Source: Bryobacterales bacterium
GTDB taxonomy: Bacteria > Acidobacteriota > Terriglobia > Bryobacterales > Bryobacteraceae
NCBI GenBank assembly: GCA_016789755.1
Contig: JAEUQG010000356.1
Coordinates: 1-64,000, forward strand
Length of the DNA stretch: 64,000 nt
Reading direction: 5' to 3'
Below are positions 59,654 to 64,000 of the stretch, piece by piece. How positions within the stretch are numbered: position 1 is the first letter of the stretch; each line of letters begins with the position of its first letter. The notes beneath the pieces are model-generated. The model did no database searches, was not told the origin of the DNA, and saw nothing but the letters and a program-made list of their open reading frames with translations. The translations under genes were made by a program, and so were the position numbers.

Positions 59654-60237
59654 ACTGCTGCGGAATCATTCTTGCCGCCGGCGCAAGCCGACGGATGGGC
59701 CGTGTGAAAGCGCTGCTCGTATGGGAAGGCGAGACGTTTCTCGATCGCCTGACGGGCGCGATGGGTACGGTGTGCCGCGAGGTTGTTGTGGTGCTGGGGC
59801 ACCATGCGGATGCGATCCGCGCTGGGGTGCGGCGCGAGGCGCGCTTTGTCGCGAATCCCGATCCGGAGCGCGGGCAGCTCAGCTCCTTGCAGTGCGCGTT
59901 GCGCGCCATGCGGGGCGATGCGGAGGCGTTTCTGTTCACACCGGTGGACTATCCGGCGATTGCGGAAAGTACGATGGCGCAGTTGCGCGATGCGCTGGCA
60001 GCTCATCCCGACCGGCTGATCGCCGTGCCGCGGCAGGGCGGGAAGCGCGGGCATCCGGTGGCGTGCCGAGTCGCTTTGGCGGCTGAGTTTCTGGCGTTGC
60101 CCGCCTCCGCCAGGACCAGCGATCCGATTCACGCCCATGTGGGCGAGACGATCTATGTGGATGTCGACGATGCCGGCATCCTGACCGATATCGACGATCC
60201 GCAAGCCTACCAGGCTTTGCTTGCCTCCCGCGCATGA
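59650..60237 (+). CDS. MocA-like molybdenum cofactor cytidylyltransferase
   Basis: About 195 residues, NTP-transferase fold. ILAAGASRRMGRVKALL is the nucleotide loop; FTPVDYPAIA carries the metal Asp; KRGHPVACR and DIDDPQAY are typical of MocA/CoxD-type enzymes that make molybdopterin cytosine dinucleotide. Start is GTG, overlapping the xdhC stop (GTGA); the pairing supports a Moco role. Overlaps the AsmA gene by 4 nt. Confidence 0.87.
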   Translation: MNCCGIILAAGASRRMGRVKALLVWEGETFLDRLTGAMGTVCREVVVVLGHHADAIRAGVRREARFVANPDPERGQLSSLQCALRAMRGDAEAFLFTPVDYPAIAESTMAQLRDALAAHPDRLIAVPRQGGKRGHPVACRVALAAEFLALPASARTSDPIHAHVGETIYVDVDDAGILTDIDDPQAYQALLASRA

Positions 60238-62558
60238 AACGCAAGATCCTCATTGGCGTCGTATTGCTGGCATTGGCCGCCGTGATCGCAGCTCCCTTTT
60301 TGAAGGCGGACCAGCACCGCGCGCGGATTCAACAGGCGCTGGAGAAATCTCTGGGCCGGCGGGTGGAGATTCTTGGGAAGGTGAATTACAGCCTGTGGTC
60401 CGGGCCGGGGTTTTCCATTGCCGATGTGGTGATCCACGAAGACGCAGCGGTTGGGATGGAGCCATTCGCCTATGTGGCGGTGCTGGATGCGCGCATCAGC
60501 CCGCTGGCGGCGCTGCAAGGGCGGTGGGAAGTAGACAGCATCCTGCTGGATGAGCCGCGGCTTAATGTGGTGAAGCGGGAGAGCGGCGCCTGGAACGTGC
60601 GAGCCTTTCTGGCCCGGCCGGGGCAGGAAATACCCGCGAAGCTGCCCTCGATCAGTGTTCGCGGGGGGCGAATCAACCTGCGCTTTTCGGACACCAAATC
60701 GGCTGTCTATCTGACGAACGCGGAGGTGGACATTTCGGCTGCGGGCGGATCCGCGATCGACGTGCGGTTTTCGGCTGAGCCGGCGCGCACGGATCGCATC
60801 GCACAGGGCTTCGGAACGCTGGAGGGGCGCGGGCGGTATCGGTGGCACGCAGACCGTCCCAGCGAACTGGATTTCGATCTCGAGTTGCAGCGTAGCGCTC
60901 TGACAGAGGCTGTGACGCTGCTGGGCGGACTGGGTTCCGGGATGCGCGGGTTCTTTGCGGCGAAGGCGAAGGTGAAGGGGCCGCTGCATGCGCTACGCAT
61001 TGAAGGGGGAGCGCGGCTCGAAGAGGTGCAGCGCTTCGGGCTGCTGAGCACCGGATCGGGGAACTGGCCCATACAGTACAAAGGGACGCTCGATTTTCCA
61101 GCAGGAGAACTGGATCTGGTGACGGGAGAGGGCGCCAAGCCAGTGCCCTTCCGTCTGCGTCTGCGGGCGCACACGCTGCTTGCCAATCCCTCATGGGGCG
61201 CGATTGCGGAATTCAGCCAGTTGCCCGTGGCCGATCTGCGCGATCTGTTTCAGCACATGAACGTCAGCCTGCCCTCGCGCGTGGCGCTGGACGGCAAGCT
61301 GAGCGGCGTGCTCGGCTATTCCCGGAATCACGGGCTGCAAGGCGTGTTGGAGATGCCGGAAGCGAGCGCGAGGAGCGGCGAGTCCACCTTCGCCGTGCGC
61401 GGCATGCGGTTCACCATCGACGGGCAGGCGTTCCGTCTCGCTTCCACGACGGTGGATCTAGGCGAGGGGCGCAGCGCGGAAGTGGAAGGCGCTTACAGCC
61501 CGGCGGCGCAATCTCTGCGATGGAGCACGCAATCGCCGATGGCGGTGAAACAGTTTCTTACGGTATTCGGCCAGTTCCTGGGCGACGCGCAGATTCCGCT
61601 GCTCTCTTCGATCGAGACAGGGGATTGGCAAGGCGCCGCCGGATATGCGCAAAGCGGAGATCAGCCGGCGTCCTGGAATGGAGCGTTCACGATCAGCAAG
61701 TCCAGGATTCCTGTACAGGGCCTTTCGGAAGCTGTCACGGTGGATCGTGCGCGGGTGTCGATCCAAAACAACCGAGTGCAACTGGAGGGGATTGAGGGAT
61801 CGGCGGGTTCGATCGCATTCACGGGCAGTTACCGGCAGGAGGTTTCGCGCGCCCGTCCGGAGCGTTTGCGTATCGTCATCGAGCAGGCCGATCTGGCGGC
61901 GCTGGAGCAACTGTTCCTGCCCTCGCTCAAGCGGGCGGGCGGCATTCTGGGCAGGCTGGCGGGACGGAACCAGGCTGCGCCCGAATGGCTGCGCAACCGG
62001 CATCTGGAGGGGGCGGTGGTCATTTCCGATCTGCGGCACGGCGAGTTTCGCATCGGCCAGACAAGCGCCAACGTGCTGTGGGACGGACTCCAGGTGGATT
62101 TGGATAACATACAGTGGCAGCGCGATGAAGCGGGTGCATCCGGTTCGATTCGCATCTCGCTGGCTCGCGGAGAGCCACAGTATTCCATTCAGGCGGCGAT
62201 TCGCAATGTGCCTTGGCGTGGAGGCGCTGTGAGCGCCGAGGCGGCGGTGGAGACGAGCGGCACCGGATTGGGGTTGGTGCGCAACGCCAAGTCGACGGGA
62301 AAATTTCAGGCGCGCACACTGGAGTTTTCTCCCGAAAGCGATTTCGTGAACGTGAGCGGGACTTTCGAGTATTCCGCCGCGCGGGGCAACCCCGTGCTGA
62401 AACTGCAAGCGATAGAAGCCACGTCAAACGGGGACATCTACACAGGGCAGGGCGGAAGCGAAGGCGACGGAAAACTATCGGTGGAACTTGCGGCGGGAAC
62501 GAAGCGCACCCGGATGACAGGCCAGTTGTGGCCGTTCCAATTGGACATCGCCCGCTGA
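60234..62558 (+). CDS. AsmA-family membrane-anchored protein
   Basis: 774 residues. One N-terminal transmembrane helix (ILIGVVLLALAAVIAAPFL) then long repetitive beta structure of the AsmA/Vps13-like type: NYSLWSGPGFSIADVVIHED, VDSILLDEPRLNVVKRESG and LPSISVRGGRINLRFSD are typical. Such proteins bridge the periplasm and move phospholipids or affect outer-membrane assembly. Its place after two Moco genes is unexplained. The stop lies 5 bp from a convergent gene. Confidence 0.85.
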   Translation: MKRKILIGVVLLALAAVIAAPFLKADQHRARIQQALEKSLGRRVEILGKVNYSLWSGPGFSIADVVIHEDAAVGMEPFAYVAVLDARISPLAALQGRWEVDSILLDEPRLNVVKRESGAWNVRAFLARPGQEIPAKLPSISVRGGRINLRFSDTKSAVYLTNAEVDISAAGGSAIDVRFSAEPARTDRIAQGFGTLEGRGRYRWHADRPSELDFDLELQRSALTEAVTLLGGLGSGMRGFFAAKAKVKGPLHALRIEGGARLEEVQRFGLLSTGSGNWPIQYKGTLDFPAGELDLVTGEGAKPVPFRLRLRAHTLLANPSWGAIAEFSQLPVADLRDLFQHMNVSLPSRVALDGKLSGVLGYSRNHGLQGVLEMPEASARSGESTFAVRGMRFTIDGQAFRLASTTVDLGEGRSAEVEGAYSPAAQSLRWSTQSPMAVKQFLTVFGQFLGDAQIPLLSSIETGDWQGAAGYAQSGDQPASWNGAFTISKSRIPVQGLSEAVTVDRARVSIQNNRVQLEGIEGSAGSIAFTGSYRQEVSRARPERLRIVIEQADLAALEQLFLPSLKRAGGILGRLAGRNQAAPEWLRNRHLEGAVVISDLRHGEFRIGQTSANVLWDGLQVDLDNIQWQRDEAGASGSIRISLARGEPQYSIQAAIRNVPWRGGAVSAEAAVETSGTGLGLVRNAKSTGKFQARTLEFSPESDFVNVSGTFEYSAARGNPVLKLQAIEATSNGDIYTGQGGSEGDGKLSVELAAGTKRTRMTGQLWPFQLDIAR

Positions 62559-62563
62559 GGGAA

Positions 62564-63004
62564 CTACACGCCGAACTGAGTCAAGTGATGGTCCAGATGT
62601 CTCCACATCAGGCATCCCCAGTCTTTTTCCGACAAGCGGCCGAAGGCGGCATGATCGCGAAACGGCTTACCGCGATGCGCGGCAAAGCGCTCGAGTGCGG
62701 CGGCGAGAGCCTTGCGGTTGCGGTCGAGGTCTTCGGGCCCCTGATGGATAAATTCGGGGGCCGTCGGCGCGCCTTTGGGCCAGGGCAGAACGTAGATGAC
62801 GAGATAGCGCAGCAATCGAAAGCGCATGGGGGTCCATTTTTCGGTGACCTCCATTTCCCCCATGGCGGAGCGCATCGGACCGGTGCAATGCGCGACCATT
62901 TGTCCGGCGTTCATCTTTCCCCATTTCGGCCGCTGATTGTGCTGTAGGCGGGCAAAGCGCTCCAGCAGTTCGTTGCGCACCCCGGCATCCCATACGGTTT
63001 TCAT
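62564..63004 (-). CDS. DUF1569 protein (DinB-like fold)
   Basis: 146 residues. RNELLERFARLQHNQRPKWG, MVAHCTGPM, GKPFRDHAAFGRLS and WGCLMWRHLDHHLTQFGV match DUF1569 (PF07606), a four-helix DinB relative with conserved His residues for a metal. Function unknown. TAGCAT lies 7 nt before the ATG. Confidence 0.8.
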   Translation of the reverse strand: MKTVWDAGVRNELLERFARLQHNQRPKWGKMNAGQMVAHCTGPMRSAMGEMEVTEKWTPMRFRLLRYLVIYVLPWPKGAPTAPEFIHQGPEDLDRNRKALAAALERFAAHRGKPFRDHAAFGRLSEKDWGCLMWRHLDHHLTQFGV

Positions 63005-63014
63005 AGGCGTTATG

Positions 63015-64000
63015 CTAGCGCATCCTGCGGCCGTTGACGATGACCGCTTCCACCAGGCGGGTGTTCCGGATATCGTCGAGGGGATTGGCGCCGAGGAGCA
63101 CGAAATCGGAGGGCGGCAACTGGCGCCCCATCATTGCTGCGGCATGGACGGTGGCGGCGCGGAGCGCATCGAGAGGGGTCAATCCCGCTTCGACCAGCAG
63201 TTCGAGTTCCTGGTGGAGGGCCGATCCCGGCCTGGTGAAGTTGTCTCCGCCATCGGTGCCGGCCACGAAGCGCAGTCCGGCCCTGTGCATGGCGCGAACC
63301 AGTGCGATGCCTTTGGACCAGTATTCCTTCATCATCGCCGCCGTTTCGGGTCGGCGTCGCGTGGATGGGGCGAGGAGGAAGGCTTTCTCCCAGACGAGCG
63401 TGGGAACGAAATAGGCGTCTTTCCACTGACGAAACATTTGTGCCGCTTTTTGTTCTGAGTAGGAATCGAGGGCGAGGCGGCCGGTTTCGCCCACCGGTCC
63501 GAAGTCCACCGCCGGGACACCCTTGGCGATCCTTTCCCGCAATTCCGATTCGCGGGAGGAGCAAGCGACCAGGACTCCGGTGAGATGCTCGACGGTGCGC
63601 TGGCCGGCTTGGATGGCTTCGCTCACCGTGAGCGAGTCGGGAACGTGTCCCATCACGGGTAGCTTCTCCGCGTTGGCTTTCGCCGTCACGGCGGCGTATG
63701 CATCCTGGCTGAGGTTCTGCTGGACCTTGATGAAGTCGACGCGCAGCGCCGCCATCCGTTGCACTTCGGCGGTGGCCTGAGCAGCGCCGGCCGCAATGAG
63801 CATGGTGGAACCGGCTTTGGAAGGGGGGCCGTCCAACATCGCTCCGGCGACCATGAGGCGCGGGCCGTCCACCTTTCCGGCGGCGATCGCATCGCGAAGG
63901 GAGACGATGGATTGGGGGACGCTGCCCATGTCGCGCACCGAGGTGATGCCGTGTTCGAGAAGTTGGCGCAGGGCCGGACGGGGATCGGAATCGTCGCGGA
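63015..64000 (-). CDS. amidohydrolase (imidazolonepropionase-like), partial
   Basis: Open to the right window edge; about 328 residues of the C-terminal part are visible. HGITSVRDMGS near the edge, GHVPDSLTVSEAIQAGQRTVEHLTG, VAGTDGGDNF with the late metal Asp, and FVLLGANPLDDIRNTR at the C-terminus match amidohydrolase-1 enzymes, similar to the gene at 6242-7669. The N-terminal metal motif and signal peptide lie outside. Confidence 0.85.
   Translation of the reverse strand, partial: RDDSDPRPALRQLLEHGITSVRDMGSVPQSIVSLRDAIAAGKVDGPRLMVAGAMLDGPPSKAGSTMLIAAGAAQATAEVQRMAALRVDFIKVQQNLSQDAYAAVTAKANAEKLPVMGHVPDSLTVSEAIQAGQRTVEHLTGVLVACSSRESELRERIAKGVPAVDFGPVGETGRLALDSYSEQKAAQMFRQWKDAYFVPTLVWEKAFLLAPSTRRRPETAAMMKEYWSKGIALVRAMHRAGLRFVAGTDGGDNFTRPGSALHQELELLVEAGLTPLDALRAATVHAAAMMGRQLPPSDFVLLGANPLDDIRNTRLVEAVIVNGRRMR

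Overview
The window is GC-rich chromosomal DNA. Its gene content points to an Acidobacteriota bacterium, most likely of the Bryobacterales/Solibacter type: an Oar-like TonB receptor with an N-terminal carboxypeptidase-regulatory domain, a short secreted VWA protein, PQQ-like beta-propellers, CRTAC1/ASPIC proteins, a PEP-CTERM protein, a DUF1080 protein, many degenerate Tat-type leaders, and secreted sulfatase, GH88, GH116 and sialidase enzymes. This assignment is inferred from families; there is no rRNA gene to confirm it. I saw no tRNA, rRNA, CRISPR array, prophage or plasmid functions. Genes are tightly packed, with many 1-4 nt stop/start overlaps and GTG or TTG starts.

Layout. 1-4,015: partial hrpB helicase facing an amidohydrolase, an alpha/beta hydrolase, a DUF486 membrane protein and a PEP-CTERM protein. 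4,066-13,843 (minus): a long co-directional block: membrane Ser/Thr kinase, Rrf2 regulator with cysteine cluster, cobU-cobS-cobC-cobT (cobalamin nucleotide-loop assembly), a D-threonine-aldolase-like PLP protein, amidohydrolase, Fe-alcohol dehydrogenase and PQQ-like propeller. 14,015-22,420: large TonB-dependent receptor, sialidase-like protein, VWA and DUF1080 proteins, a propeller and a Gfo/Idh/MocA oxidoreductase. 22,415-25,897: DUF302, DUF2892, di-haem cytochrome c peroxidase, a propeller with an EF-hand, and an ABM-fold protein. 25,943-32,762: GH88 hydrolase, sulfatase, then housekeeping tilS, ftsH and a HAD phosphatase. 32,783-40,755: P460-type cytochrome with TPR tail, GH116 glucosidase, COG0523 GTPase, BstA/YfiT-like protein, divergent acetate kinase and a TPR protein.

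40,844-42,436 is an IS-like element with a DD(35)E transposase and three 23-24 bp repeats at each end. It interrupts an AAA ATPase gene that also carries two frameshifts. 43,622-48,000 holds an isocitrate dehydrogenase-type gene, arginase, ddl and an S41 protease. These run directly into a tightly coupled trio (47,982-55,244): a TPR/FG-GAP/ASPIC protein, a membrane-anchored pentahaem TPR cytochrome and a CRTAC1 protein. This trio is the most interesting candidate for an undescribed surface redox system. It is followed by an FHA-DUF4123 fusion, a sialidase, a small monooxygenase, two secreted proteins of unknown role, an xdhC/MocA-like molybdenum cofactor pair, an AsmA protein, a DUF1569 protein and a partial amidohydrolase.

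Two themes link the genes. One is outside-the-membrane glycan processing (TonB import, sulfatase, GH88, GH116, sialidases, DUF1080, Gfo/Idh/MocA). The other is periplasmic redox chemistry (three c-type cytochromes and PQQ-like propellers). Many genes have a -10-like hexamer 6-9 nt before the start codon and no Shine-Dalgarno sequence, which suggests common leaderless transcription.
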